Positions 8,950-18,746 of a DNA stretch of 45,171 bases are shown here, piece by piece (within the stretch, counting starts at the first letter, position 1; every line of letters begins with the position of its first letter). Under the pieces are notes generated by a model, which was not told the origin of the DNA, searched no databases, and was given only the letters and a program-made list of their open reading frames with translations. Source of the stretch: Stenotrophomonas lacuserhaii. GTDB taxonomy: Bacteria; Pseudomonadota; Gammaproteobacteria; Xanthomonadales; Xanthomonadaceae. Position numbers and translations under genes: made by a program. Location: NCBI RefSeq assembly GCF_014836545.1, contig NZ_JACSQS010000023.1, positions 1-45,171 of the forward strand, in the 5' to 3' direction.

Positions 8950-9249
8950 ATGGCGAAGTACGAACGGCAGGACAACTCTGAAACACGCTGGTTGAGTTTC
9001 AGGCTACGCAACGGGCAGTCGATCGCGCCAGCCAAGCTGCGTGCCGGCTGGGCGGCAGCCGCGGCGGTGCCGGGCATCTCGGTACGTCGGGAAGACATCG
9101 AAAGCGGGACGGTGGTCTACGCCCTGTACGGCCCCAGCAGCCTGGGCGCACCGCAGGTAGCGGAAATGCGCATGCGGCAGTTCCTGATGGACGAAGGCTA
9201 CACCTTCACCATGGGCACTCTGGGTGCGCGGCCGGGCATCCGGCTCTGA
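8950..9249 (+). CDS. Hypothetical protein, 99 aa
   Basis: I do not recognise this gene. The ATG at 8950 (MAKYERQDNS) lies 10 bp after GGGAGG (8934-8939), which supports this start over the upstream TTG at 8926. The protein has no signal peptide or membrane segment. It has a basic N-terminal half with RWLSFRLRNGQSIAPAKLRAGW and a predicted alpha/beta C-terminal half with RMRQFLMDEGYTF. It stands alone between tRNA-Lys and a convergent hydrolase gene. Base composition is like its neighbours, so recent transfer is not suggested. Confidence 0.7.
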   Translation: MAKYERQDNSETRWLSFRLRNGQSIAPAKLRAGWAAAAAVPGISVRREDIESGTVVYALYGPSSLGAPQVAEMRMRQFLMDEGYTFTMGTLGARPGIRL

Positions 9250-9265
9250 TCCGCTGAAAGGCGAC

Positions 9266-9282
9266 GCCGGGTAATGCCCGGC
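9266..9282. terminator. Short hairpin between convergent genes
   Basis: GCCGGG / CCCGGC with a 5-nt loop lies in the 44-bp gap between the convergent hypothetical gene and the hydrolase gene. It could end transcription from either side, although no T-run follows. Confidence 0.35.
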
Positions 9283-9293
9283 ACCGCAGGGCA

Positions 9294-10181
9294 TCACGCC
9301 AGATACTTCCGGAACCACCCCAGCGTGCGCTCCCACGCCAGCGTGGCGGCAGCTTCGTCGTAACGCGGCGTTGAATCGTTGTGGAAGCCGTGGTTCGTGC
9401 CGGGGTAGACGTAGGCCTCGTACGTTGTCCCGGCCTTCTTCAGCGCCGCCTCGTAGGCCGGCCAGGTGGCATTGACGTTGTCATCCTTCTCGGCGAAATG
9501 CAGCAGCAACGGCGCCTTGATCCTGACCACATCGTCCGGCTTGGCCTGGCGGCCGTAGAACGGCACCGCCGCATCCAGTTCCGGATACGCCACGGCCGCC
9601 GCGTTGGACACCCCGCCGCCGTAGCAGAAACCGGTGATGCCGACCTTGCCGGTGCCCAGTGCCGACCCGCGCAGGTACTCGATGGCGGCGAAGAAATCAT
9701 TCATCAGCTTTTCCGGGTCGACCTGCGCCTGCAGCTCGCGGCCGCGTACGTCGTTGCCCGGATAGCCGCCGACCGAACTCAGTCCATCCGGCGCCAATGC
9801 GATGAAGCCGGCCTTGGCCACGCGCCGGGCGACGTCTTCGATGTACGGATTCAGGCCACGGTTTTCGTGCACCACCACGATGGCGGGCAGCTTGCCGGCG
9901 GCCTTGGCCGGCTTGACCAGATAGCCACGCACCTGGCCATGGCCATTGGGCGAGGGATAGGTGATGTACTCGGCAACGATGTCCGGATCGGTGAACTGCA
10001 CCTGCTGGGCCAGCGCGTAATCCGGGCTCAGCGCCGCCAGCAGGGTGGTGGCGGCCACGCCGGCCATCGCAAAGGCGGCAGCGCGGTCGAGGAACTCGCG
10101 ACGGCTCAGGCGGCCATGCACATAGCCGTCATACAGTTCCAGCAGGTCCGGATGGAAATCCTTGGCGGTCAGTCGGGTCAC
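9294..10181 (-). CDS. Dienelactone hydrolase family protein, Tat-exported
   Basis: This is an alpha/beta hydrolase of the dienelactone hydrolase family (295 aa). The N-terminal about 60 residues contain SRREFLDR (Arg27-Arg28) followed by a hydrophobic stretch ending ALAQ, a twin-arginine signal. The catalytic nucleophile is Cys186 in GFCYGGG, with Asp233 or Asp234 (EKDDN) and His264 (GTNHGFH) as the rest of the triad. Exported members are commonly annotated as carboxymethylenebutenolidase-like, but the true substrate is not known and no aromatic catabolic genes are near. It is monocistronic and convergent with the 99-aa gene. Confidence 0.88.
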   Translation of the reverse strand: MTRLTAKDFHPDLLELYDGYVHGRLSRREFLDRAAAFAMAGVAATTLLAALSPDYALAQQVQFTDPDIVAEYITYPSPNGHGQVRGYLVKPAKAAGKLPAIVVVHENRGLNPYIEDVARRVAKAGFIALAPDGLSSVGGYPGNDVRGRELQAQVDPEKLMNDFFAAIEYLRGSALGTGKVGITGFCYGGGVSNAAAVAYPELDAAVPFYGRQAKPDDVVRIKAPLLLHFAEKDDNVNATWPAYEAALKKAGTTYEAYVYPGTNHGFHNDSTPRYDEAAATLAWERTLGWFRKYLA

Positions 10182-10252
10182 GGGCGCAGCCTCTGCGAAA
10201 GCGGTGCACTGAATCTAGCACCGCTTCTGCGGGCGCGCCCGTGGCAGGCCAC

Positions 10253-10672
10253 TCAGGCGGCGCGTGGCGCGTCGTGCGGCAGGCCTTCACCGGAATGGCG
10301 GAAGCAGATGCGGATGGCGTCGAGCAGTTCGCTCATGTTGTACGGCTTGGGCAGGAAATGGATGCCTTGGTGCAGCAGCGGCAACACCTCGTGCTGGCAC
10401 ATGCCGGAGGTGACCAGGATCGGCAGGCGCGGGAAGGCCGCACGCACACGGTTGGCGGCCTCGATGCCGCTGATGCCGCCCAGGCAGACATCGGTGAACA
10501 ACATGTCGAAGCGCTCGCCGGCATTGAGCAGGCCCAGCGCGGCCTCCGCCGAACTGACGCCCACCACTTCACAGGCCTGGCTTTCCAGGGTGAGGCGGCT
10601 CAGTTCGAGGGTTTCCTCGGAATCTTCGATCAGCAGCACTCGCGGCTGCACATTCTGCTTTGACAACAACAT
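10253..10672 (-). CDS. Single-domain response regulator
   Basis: The 139-aa protein is a lone CheY-like receiver domain: acidic pair Glu16-Asp17, phosphoacceptor Asp61 in LFTDVCLGG, Ser89 in LVTSG and Lys109 in FLPKPYN. There is no output domain. The receiver sequence and the LPKPY ending resemble the receiver domains attached to hybrid histidine kinases. The ATG at 10672 starts just before the domain; the open frame upstream is not receiver-like. No kinase gene is adjacent, so its partner must be elsewhere. Confidence 0.88.
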   Translation of the reverse strand: MLLSKQNVQPRVLLIEDSEETLELSRLTLESQACEVVGVSSAEAALGLLNAGERFDMLFTDVCLGGISGIEAANRVRAAFPRLPILVTSGMCQHEVLPLLHQGIHFLPKPYNMSELLDAIRICFRHSGEGLPHDAPRAA

Positions 10673-10790
10673 GACGCACGGGCTCCGTGACACGATTGGA
10701 ACAAGGGCGGCGGAGGCTCCAGGCCCCAGCGGCGCGCAAGTATGCGCGGGCCGTGGGTGAGCCCTGCGTGCAGGAATCGGTAAGTTCCGG

Positions 10791-11564
10791 TTACAACGGG
10801 GCGGTGCGGCGTGCACGGGGCGGCAGCAGTGCCCACAGCAGCAGCACGGCCAGCCCGGCCGCGCCAAGGCGCAGGCCGATACCCTGCCAGCCCATGGCGA
10901 TCGCATCGGGCACGCTGATCACGTTCCAGGCCAGGTTCAGCGAGACGTGCAGGACCAGCCCGCTCCACAGGGTGTAGCCATCCAGGCGGTTCAACACGGC
11001 AAACACGAAGCCGCTTATGCCGGTCACCGCGAACACCAGCGCGGCCATCGCCCCGCCTTCCGGACCACCGAACCCGAGCCAGTGGACGGCGCCGAACAGC
11101 ACCGCCTGCACGCTGGCGGCCAGCCACCAGGACCACCCCAATACGCGCTGGGCGAACACGAAGCCGAGGCCGCGGAACAGGATTTCTTCGGCGAGCGGAA
11201 ACAGCAGGGCCAACATCAGCAGCGAAAGCAGGTCGATGTCGGCTGCCAGCGCGCCCAGCCACCACAGGCCGATCCAGCAAGGCACGGTGGCCAGCAGCAC
11301 CAGCAGCGGCCCACGCGCGCCGTTCCACTGCAGGCCCAGGCTATGCAGCAGAGAGCGCCTTGGTGCCAACAGCAGGATGGCGGTGATCACGGCGACCAGC
11401 GTGGCCAGCAGATTGTCCAGCAGGCTTCCACCGAAGGGCATCGGCAACGCAGGGATAGGCATGCCGATGCCCTTGGCGATATCGCGCACCCATAACCCGA
11501 GCGCGACGGCGAGCACCAGCGCGACAGAGGCCGGCAGGACCGGAAAGCGGGAGGTCGTGTTCAT
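10791..11564 (-). CDS. CPBP family intramembrane glutamic endopeptidase
   Basis: This is a 257-aa polytopic membrane protein of the CPBP (Abi/CAAX protease and bacteriocin-processing) family. The motifs are present: EEILFRG (Glu126, Glu127, Arg131), His161 in FGAVHW and His206/Asn210 in LVLHVSLN. About seven to eight hydrophobic segments are visible. The ATG at 11564 is chosen over an in-frame upstream codon because it precedes the first hydrophobic helix. No bacteriocin or peptide substrate gene lies nearby, so the function is open. Confidence 0.85.
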   Translation of the reverse strand: MNTTSRFPVLPASVALVLAVALGLWVRDIAKGIGMPIPALPMPFGGSLLDNLLATLVAVITAILLLAPRRSLLHSLGLQWNGARGPLLVLLATVPCWIGLWWLGALAADIDLLSLLMLALLFPLAEEILFRGLGFVFAQRVLGWSWWLAASVQAVLFGAVHWLGFGGPEGGAMAALVFAVTGISGFVFAVLNRLDGYTLWSGLVLHVSLNLAWNVISVPDAIAMGWQGIGLRLGAAGLAVLLLWALLPPRARRTAPL

Positions 11565-11718
11565 CGGGGCATCCTTGCGTGGGTCACGTGGCACTATGCC
11601 GCCGCCGCAGCACGCCGGCATGCGCCGGAGGTCCATGTGCCGATCGTCAGGGCCGTTGCCATGCAGTCATCGGCGGGCGGTTACAGTGCAGGTCTCCCCC
11701 CTAGCAGGAGTGCCAGCG

Positions 11719-12066
11719 ATGCTGTGCCCCGTTTGCAAGACCCAGGCGCTGACCATGTCCGAACGCCAGGGCATCGAGATCGATTACTGCCCGCAGTGCC
11801 GTGGCGTGTGGCTGGACCGTGGCGAACTGGACAAGATCATCGAGCGTTCGGCCTCCGCGCCGGCCGTGCCGCCGCCCGCACCGGTACAGGCTGCGGCCCC
11901 GGCTTACAGCCAGCCGCCACCGCCGCCGGTGGCCGTGCAGCACCGCGATACGCGCCACCTGGGCCAGCGCCACAACGACGGCTATGCGCAGCAGGGCCAG
12001 TACAACCAGCATGGCTACAGGAAAAAGAAGAAGGAAAGCTTCCTGTCGGACCTGTTCGACTTCTGA
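11719..12066 (+). CDS. Zinc-ribbon (zf-TFIIB domain) protein
   Basis: The 115-aa protein begins MLCPVCKTQALTMSERQGI and contains DYCPQCRGVWLDRGELDKII, giving the four zinc ligands Cys3, Cys6, Cys24 and Cys27 of the TFIIB-like zinc-ribbon family. A Pro/Ala-rich linker, a His/Gln-rich stretch and a basic KKKKESFLSDLFDF tail follow. Members are widespread in proteobacteria but of unknown function; nucleic-acid or protein binding is an inference. It lies between divergent and convergent minus-strand genes and is probably monocistronic. Confidence 0.85.
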   Translation: MLCPVCKTQALTMSERQGIEIDYCPQCRGVWLDRGELDKIIERSASAPAVPPPAPVQAAAPAYSQPPPPPVAVQHRDTRHLGQRHNDGYAQQGQYNQHGYRKKKKESFLSDLFDF

Positions 12067-12071
12067 GGCAG

Positions 12072-12587
12072 TCAGGCGGGACGGTGCAGGATGTACTCGC
12101 GGTCACGCGAGTCGCCGACGATGAAATCGTACTCGCCCACCTTGTGGCAGCCATGACGCGCGTAGAAGCGCTGCGCGCCGTGGTTTTCCGACCACACGCC
12201 CACCCACAGGGTGCGCCGTGACGGGCTGTCCAGCCATTCCAGGAACGCGCCCATCAGCCGCTCGCCGTGTCCCGCATTCTGGTGGCTGGCCAACACGTAC
12301 AGTCGCTTGAGTTCGATGTCCCCGGCCGCAGCCAGCGGATGCGGCAGGCTGTTCGGGCCGGCGGCCAGATACCCCACCGCGCGTCCATCGGCTTCCAACA
12401 GCCACGCTGCAGCGTGCGGGTCAGCCAGTTCGGCGCGTTGCGGTTCCAGGCTGTAGTGCGCGTGCAGGAAGGCCTGCAGGTCCTGCGGCGGATACGAATC
12501 GCCGAAGGTTTCGGTATAGGTGGCAATGGCGATGTCTGACAGTGCAGCGGCATCGTCCACGAAGGCGCGGCGCAGGGTGGTGGGCAT
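12072..12587 (-). CDS. GNAT family N-acetyltransferase
   Basis: This is a GCN5-related acetyltransferase (171 aa). The acetyl-CoA-binding region is IELKRLYVLASHQNAGHGERLM, and the C-terminal part has WVGVWSENHGAQRFYARHGC, typical of motif B. The ATG at 12587 is preferred to an in-frame upstream start that would run through the copB-side hairpin. The substrate is not predictable from sequence. It is convergent with the zinc-ribbon gene, with only a 5-bp gap. Confidence 0.85.
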   Translation of the reverse strand: MPTTLRRAFVDDAAALSDIAIATYTETFGDSYPPQDLQAFLHAHYSLEPQRAELADPHAAAWLLEADGRAVGYLAAGPNSLPHPLAAAGDIELKRLYVLASHQNAGHGERLMGAFLEWLDSPSRRTLWVGVWSENHGAQRFYARHGCHKVGEYDFIVGDSRDREYILHRPA

Positions 12588-12600
12588 GGCCCATTGTAGA

Positions 12601-12631
12601 AGGCCCCGGCACACAGCGTGCACCGGGGCCT
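12601..12631 (-). terminator. Candidate terminator of the copLAB operon
   Basis: A 9-bp stem AGGCCCCGG / CCGGGGCCT with a 13-nt loop lies 13 bp past the copB stop on the minus strand and is followed by TTCT. The T-run is short, so termination may be partial, with readthrough into the GNAT gene. Confidence 0.5.
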
Positions 12632-12644
12632 GCGGCAACGCGTC

Positions 12645-13556
12645 CTAGAACCACATCCTGACGCCGGCCACCCAGCGCGTATCGCGGACATGATCCGCGT
12701 CGGCCCGGTCGGCGGTATCGCCGAACAGGCGCTCATGGCTGATGCCGATGTACGGTGCAAAGCGGCGGCTGAACTCATACCGCAGGCGTACGCCCGCTTC
12801 GACCTTGTTGAGTCCGCGCCCGATGCGCTGGGCCGGCTCATCACGTGCGGCCAGCGTGGCCTCGACCATCGGCTGCAGGATAAGCCGGTTGCTCAGCAGC
12901 ACCTCGTATTCCACTTCCGCGGTGGCCATCACTTGGCCGCCGGAGCCGGCGTAGAGCGTGGCGGAGGTCTCGAACTTGTACGGGGCCAGGCCCTGGATGC
13001 CCAGTGCCGCCCAGGTGCGCGAGTCCGCCGGCCGGAAGTCCTGCTTCACACCGGCCAGCACGTCCCACCACGGGGAAATGCTGCGGCCGTACAGTACTTC
13101 CAGGTCCGCCGCATCGGTGCGGCCGCCGCTGCGTTCGCCTTCACTGCGCAGCCACACGCGGTTGATGTCACCGCCGATCCAGCCGCTGGCTTCCCAGGCC
13201 TGGCCGGTGCCATGGCGGCCGTCCCACTGTTCCAGCCGATCCACCAGGAGCAGGCTGTTGATGGAGGGGGCGTGCTGCATGGCGGCGTGGTCGATGGCGG
13301 GGAAAGCCGCTGCACGGTCGGCGGCGGTGACCGCGGGAATCGGCTCGCGCGGCAACGCGGCAGCATCATGCTGCGCGTGGCCCATCTGCGAATGATCCAT
13401 GCCGGAATGGTCCATCGTGGAATGGTCCATCTTCGAGTGGTCCATCACCGACGCTGCGGGGGCGGCGTGGTGGTCGTGCGACTGCGCCAGCGCAGGCAAC
13501 GCCGCCAGCATCGCCAGGCCCATGGCACTGCGCGCAAGGTTCAAGGAGACGCTCAT
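12645..13556 (-). CDS. copB: Copper resistance outer-membrane protein CopB
   Basis: CopB is the outer-membrane beta-barrel of plasmid- and chromosome-borne copper resistance. The 303-aa precursor has a signal peptide ending ALAQ (residue 25). A His/Met copper-binding stretch (about 27-63) includes four MDHS repeats, at 38, 43, 48 and 53. The conserved CopB barrel follows, with LVDRLEQWDG and a terminal Phe (VRMWF) typical of outer-membrane proteins. The start overlaps the copA stop by 4 bp, so the two are translationally coupled. Confidence 0.94.
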   Translation of the reverse strand: MSVSLNLARSAMGLAMLAALPALAQSHDHHAAPAASVMDHSKMDHSTMDHSGMDHSQMGHAQHDAAALPREPIPAVTAADRAAAFPAIDHAAMQHAPSINSLLLVDRLEQWDGRHGTGQAWEASGWIGGDINRVWLRSEGERSGGRTDAADLEVLYGRSISPWWDVLAGVKQDFRPADSRTWAALGIQGLAPYKFETSATLYAGSGGQVMATAEVEYEVLLSNRLILQPMVEATLAARDEPAQRIGRGLNKVEAGVRLRYEFSRRFAPYIGISHERLFGDTADRADADHVRDTRWVAGVRMWF

Positions 13557-15367
13557 TCTTCGATCCTCACTTCGCGCATCATGCCCGCTTCCATGTGGTA
13601 CAGCAGGTGGCAGTGGAACGCCCAGCGGCCCAGTGCATCGGCGCGCACCCGGTAGCTGCGGCGGGTCCCCGGCGGCATGTCCACGGTGTGCTTGCGCAGC
13701 TGGAAATCGCCCTGTGCATCTTCCAGGTCACTCCACACGCCATGCAGGTGGATGGGGTGCTGCATCATGGTGTCGTTGACCAGCACGATGCGCATGCGCT
13801 CGCCGTAGTTGAGTCGCAACGGTTCGGCCCCGGCGAAGGGGATGCCATCGAAGGACCAGGCGAACTTCTCCATGTTGCCGGTGAGGTGCAGTTCCACCTC
13901 GCGTCCCGGCTCGCGTCCATCGGGATCTTCGAACAGGCTGCGCATCGCGCCGTAGGTCAGTACCTGGCGGCCGTTGTCGCGCAGGCCGATGCCTGGATCG
14001 TCCAGCTTCGGATCGGTGGCGCTGCTCTGCATGTCCACCAGCGGATTGCCGCGCTCGCTGTGCGGGTGGTCGACCTTCGTGGGCATGGCGGCGCCTGCAG
14101 CGTTAGCCCCACGGCCGGCGTGTGTGCCGTGATCCATGGCCGGCATGGTGTGGTCCATGCTGTGTCCGGACATGCCGCCGTGGTCCATCGCATGGCCCAT
14201 GTCGTGCCCCATGTCGGCCATGGTCAGCAGTGGACGCGGATCGCGTGCCGGCACCGGTGCCTGCAGCCCGTGGCGCACCGCCAAGGTGCCGGCGGCAAAG
14301 CCGGTGCGGCCCATGTCCTGGCAGAAGATCGTATACGCGTCCTGGCCGCTGGGTTCCACCAGCACATCGAAGGTTTCGGCCGGGGCGATGCGGAACTCAT
14401 CGATGCTTACCGGGTGGATGTACTGCCCATCGGCGGCGACCACGGTCATCTTCAGGCCGGGGATGCGCACGTCGAAATAGGTCATCGAACCGCCGTTGAT
14501 GAAGCGCAGCAGCACTTTCTCGCCACTGCGGAACAGCCCGGTCCAGTTGCCCGCCGGCGCCGTGCCGTTCATCAGGTAGGTGTAGGTATTAGCGTTGACA
14601 TCGGAGATGTCGGTCGGGGTCATCCGCATCCGGCCCCACATGCCACGGTCGGACAGCGCCGCGCCCCAGCCATCGCGGCGCGCATCGCGCAGGAAGTCGG
14701 GCAGGGTGCGCTTGTAGTAGTTGTCGTGCTCGGCGAGCTTCTTCATGCGCCGGAACAGCGCGCCGGGATCCAGGTCGGTCCAGTCCGAAAGAAGGATCAC
14801 GTGTTCGCGATCAAACGCATACGGCGGCGGCTGCGCCGGGTCGATGATCAGCGCGCCGTACAGCCCTGCCTGCTCCTGGAACATGGAATGGCTGTGATAC
14901 CAGTAGGTGCCGGACTGCTTGAGGGTGAAGCGGTAGTGGTACGCCTCGCCGGGGGCGATGCCGTTGAAGCTGAGGCCCGGCACGCCGTCCATGTTGGCCG
15001 GCAGCAGGATGCCGTGCCAGTGGATCGACGTGGGGTGGTGGGCCAGCGTGTTGCGCACGTGGATGTCCACGGTCTGGCCTTCGCGCCAGCGCAGGATCGG
15101 CGCGGGCAGGCTGCCATTGACCGTGATCGCCGGACGGGTGCGGCCGGTGAAATTGGCCGCCGATTCGCCGATCGCCAGTTCGATGTGGGAGTGGCCGAGG
15201 ACCTGCGGCGCGGTGGCCAGGGCAGGACCAGCGGCAGCGAGCGCGCGCGAGGGAAGGCCGGTGACGGCGGCCCCGGCGACCACGCCACCGGCGGCCAGGC
15301 CCTGCACGAACAGGCGGCGTGACGGTTGGGCCGGGTGGCCCGGACCATTGGAAGAAGAAAAACGCAT
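13553..15367 (-). CDS. copA: Copper resistance multicopper oxidase CopA
   Basis: CopA is a periplasmic multicopper oxidase that detoxifies Cu(I) and binds copper. The 604-aa protein has a Tat signal (SRRLFVQG, residues 16-23). Copper sites are visible in SIHWHG, GTYWYHSHSMFQ, HPIHLHG and the C-terminal WAFHCHLLYHMEAGM. A Met/His-rich insert lies at about 381-418 (MGHDMGHAMDHGG and similar), typical of CopA. The ATG at 15367 gives the Tat leader; the longer open frame is not needed. It is second in copL-copA-copB. Confidence 0.95.
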   Translation of the reverse strand: MRFSSSNGPGHPAQPSRRLFVQGLAAGGVVAGAAVTGLPSRALAAAGPALATAPQVLGHSHIELAIGESAANFTGRTRPAITVNGSLPAPILRWREGQTVDIHVRNTLAHHPTSIHWHGILLPANMDGVPGLSFNGIAPGEAYHYRFTLKQSGTYWYHSHSMFQEQAGLYGALIIDPAQPPPYAFDREHVILLSDWTDLDPGALFRRMKKLAEHDNYYKRTLPDFLRDARRDGWGAALSDRGMWGRMRMTPTDISDVNANTYTYLMNGTAPAGNWTGLFRSGEKVLLRFINGGSMTYFDVRIPGLKMTVVAADGQYIHPVSIDEFRIAPAETFDVLVEPSGQDAYTIFCQDMGRTGFAAGTLAVRHGLQAPVPARDPRPLLTMADMGHDMGHAMDHGGMSGHSMDHTMPAMDHGTHAGRGANAAGAAMPTKVDHPHSERGNPLVDMQSSATDPKLDDPGIGLRDNGRQVLTYGAMRSLFEDPDGREPGREVELHLTGNMEKFAWSFDGIPFAGAEPLRLNYGERMRIVLVNDTMMQHPIHLHGVWSDLEDAQGDFQLRKHTVDMPPGTRRSYRVRADALGRWAFHCHLLYHMEAGMMREVRIEE

Positions 15368-15457
15368 TGTAGGAAACTCCAGACGCAGGACATCACCGGT
15401 CCGGCGCAGGGGCGCGCGGGCCAGCATCGAGTCACGCCACGGGCGTGGGCGTTGGAA

Positions 15458-15841
15458 TCAGCCGATGGGAGGGCGTTGGATGGGTGGCAGCGCGGGCGTG
15501 GGCCGGCCCGGTGCATGCTGCTGCGGGGGCCGTGTGCCGGCGTAGTCGGCGGCCAACAGGGCGAGTCCTTCGGCAGCCAGTGCCGGTTGCTGCGCGCAGG
15601 TACGCACGCATTCCTTCAGCTTGCAGTGGGCGTCGTCAGGCGCTGCCAGGGTCTGGTGATCGCTGGCGTGCGGCGGTTGCATGCCGGCCGGTGCGGGGGC
15701 GTGCCCGTGGCAGGGAGGCGCTGCAGCGGGCGCTGTTTCAGGCGCATCCATTCGGTGTTCTCCGGCCATGGCTGCGTTCAGTCCGTTGAGCAACAGACTG
15801 ATCATCAGCACCACGCGCAGCAGGAGGGAGGCCACGGACAT
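15458..15841 (-). CDS. copL: CopL family metal-binding regulatory protein
   Basis: The 127-aa protein has a signal-peptide-like N-terminus (MSVASLLLRVVLMI, cleavage near AMA at 26) and metal-ligand motifs PPCHGH, DHQ and DAHCKLKECVRTCAQ. Its size, Cys/His pattern and position directly before copAB match CopL, which in Xanthomonas is required for copper-induced expression of copAB. How an exported protein controls transcription is not settled. The gap to copA is 90 bp. The overall sequence of CopL is poorly conserved, so the call leans on context. Confidence 0.8.
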   Translation of the reverse strand: MSVASLLLRVVLMISLLLNGLNAAMAGEHRMDAPETAPAAAPPCHGHAPAPAGMQPPHASDHQTLAAPDDAHCKLKECVRTCAQQPALAAEGLALLAADYAGTRPPQQHAPGRPTPALPPIQRPPIG

Positions 15842-15883
15842 GCCGCTACCTTAGCCGGATCGGCGGATCGATGCAGCCCCGCC

Positions 15884-15898
15884 TGAACCGCTGGTTCA
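15884..15898. promoter_or_regulatory. Candidate cop operator palindrome
   Basis: TGAACCGCTGGTTCA is a perfect 6-3-6 dyad about 43 bp upstream of copL. Its minus-strand half overlaps a -35-like TTGAAC. It is the only clear palindrome in the 85-bp recQ-copL gap and could bind a copper regulator. It does not match the CueR box. Confidence 0.35.
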
Positions 15899-15926
15899 AT
15901 CGTGGAGCAGCACAAGGCATCCGCGG

Positions 15927-17735
<1,809 letters not shown>

Positions 17736-17817
17736 CCCGCTAGTTTACCCGTTCGGGCGGGGTGCTGTTCTGCGTTGCGTTCTGCGCGAACGTCAAAAGC
17801 GGCAGGGCTGGGTGGTG

Positions 17818-17945
17818 GGTGGGGCGGGGAGGCTGTGCAGGACGCGCCGTGAACCCGTCCATGGGGGCTCGCTGTTGCCATCCATGGCAACAGACGGTCT
17901 GTACAGCCTCCCCGCCCCACCTCCGACAGGTCCATGGCGGCCACG
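17818..17945 (+). repeat. Long inverted-repeat element, copy A
   Basis: Arms 17818-17840 and 17899-17921 (23 nt, one mismatch) are GGTGGGGCGGGG-type. The loop contains CAGGACGCGCCGTGAACC, then GTCCATGGGGGCTCG and a 22-nt hairpin at 17872-17893 with a CATCCATG core. The right flank TCCGACAGGTCCATGG is shared (reverse complement) with copies B and D. Copy A and copy C have the same orientation. Confidence 0.8.
17872..17893. repeat. CATCCATG-core hairpin in copy A
   Basis: A stem of CTGTTGCCAT paired with ATGGCAACAG surrounds the centre CC. It belongs to a set of four hairpins with the same core and different stems. Confidence 0.75.
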
Positions 17946-17968
17946 GGCGTGCGGTGAGGCAGGCCCTG

Positions 17969-17991
17969 GTAGCGCCGAGCCACGCTCGGCG
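17969..17991 (+). repeat. SMAG-type (GTAG) REP hairpin
   Basis: GTAG (17969-17972) is followed by CGCCGAGC, loop CAC, and GCTCGGCG. The head and stem-loop design are the same as at 6885-6907. Confidence 0.8.
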
Positions 17992-18102
17992 GAAACCACC
18001 AGACACCAGGAAGGCCGCCCCCACATGACCCCCACCCTGTGCAAGCCCCCCTTTGTTAAGGGGGGCGCGCCGACAGGCGCGGGGGATAGGAGGGATGCGG
18101 GG

Positions 18103-18141
18103 GCAGTAAGGCAGCGGGGCTTCGCCCCGCGGCCTTACTGC
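18103..18141 (-). terminator. Dyad at the 3' end of dps
   Basis: GCAGTAAGGC (18103-18112) pairs with GCCTTACTGC (18132-18141), and GCGGGGC pairs with GCCCCGC inside, giving a stem of about 17 bp broken by one mismatch. It includes the dps stop codon. No T-run follows on the minus strand, so it may be a terminator or a 3' stabilising hairpin. Confidence 0.5.
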
Positions 18142-18710
18142 AGCAGCGAGCGCAGCATCCAGGCGTACTTTTCGTGGGTCTGCAGGCGCTGGGTCATCAG
18201 GTCTTCGGTGGGGGCGTCGTCGGCGTCGTCGGCCACGTCCAGTACCTGGCGGGCGGTGCGGCAGACCGCTTCGTTGGCGACCACCAGCTGGCGTACCATT
18301 TCACGCCAGTCGGCGCTGTTGGTCAGGCCGGGCTCTTCCGGGATGGAGGTCAGCGCGGCGAATTCGCGGTAGGAGCCCGGTGCGTTGAAGCCCAGTGCGC
18401 GGATGCGCTCGGCCACTTCGTCCAGTGCGGCCCACTGTTCGGTGTACTGGGTCTCGAACATGGCGTGCAGCGAGTTGAACATCGACCCGGTCACGTTCCA
18501 ATGGAAGTTGTGGGTTTTCAGGTACAAAGTGAACGCGTCAGCCTGGTAGCGCGACAGACCGTCGGCGATCTTCTTGCGCTCGCCTTCCTTGATCCCGATA
18601 TCAATGCCAGGTGCGGAAGGTGCTGCCGAGGCGAGCTTCTGCTTGCCAGTCTGGGCGGCCTTCGCGTTGGCCAGTGCCGGGGCCTTGGTGATGCTCTTGG
18701 TCTTTGCCAT
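18135..18710 (-). CDS. dps: DNA-binding ferritin-like protein Dps
   Basis: Dps stores iron as a dodecamer and protects DNA under oxidative stress and starvation. The 191-aa protein has a Lys-rich N-terminal tail of about 45 residues, a likely DNA-binding arm. The ferritin core carries the intersubunit ferroxidase ligands His70 (FHWNVTG), His82, Asp97 and Glu101 (DEVAER), aligned with E. coli His51, His63, Asp78 and Glu82. The ATG at 18710 follows AAGGAG at 10 bp on the minus strand. It is divergent from hrpA. Confidence 0.94.
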   Translation of the reverse strand: MAKTKSITKAPALANAKAAQTGKQKLASAAPSAPGIDIGIKEGERKKIADGLSRYQADAFTLYLKTHNFHWNVTGSMFNSLHAMFETQYTEQWAALDEVAERIRALGFNAPGSYREFAALTSIPEEPGLTNSADWREMVRQLVVANEAVCRTARQVLDVADDADDAPTEDLMTQRLQTHEKYAWMLRSLLQ

Positions 18711-18746
18711 GGGGACGTTTCTCCTTGTGGATGAGATGATCTTCAC

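Larger units (their letters stand above)
17736..18134. other. 399-bp intergenic region rich in repeats
   Basis: No gene is supported here. The region between recQ and dps holds copy A of the long inverted-repeat family (17818-17945), a SMAG hairpin (17969-17991), a C/G-rich hairpin around 18047-18065 (CCCCC-TTTGTTAA-GGGGG type) and the dps 3' dyad (18103-18141). Longer frames across it are reading frames through repeats. Confidence 0.75.

Noticed and set aside
9381..10760. 459-codon plus-strand frame across the hydrolase and response regulator
   Set aside because: It runs antisense through two genes with intact catalytic motifs and through their intergenic gap; no recognisable domain.
10791..11564. 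CPBP protease as part of a bacteriocin or defence locus
   Set aside because: No precursor peptide, transporter or partner gene is adjacent; the neighbours are unrelated single genes.
17812..18372. 186-codon plus-strand frame through the recQ-dps gap
   Set aside because: It passes through repeat copy A and a SMAG hairpin and into the antisense of dps; no coding signal.
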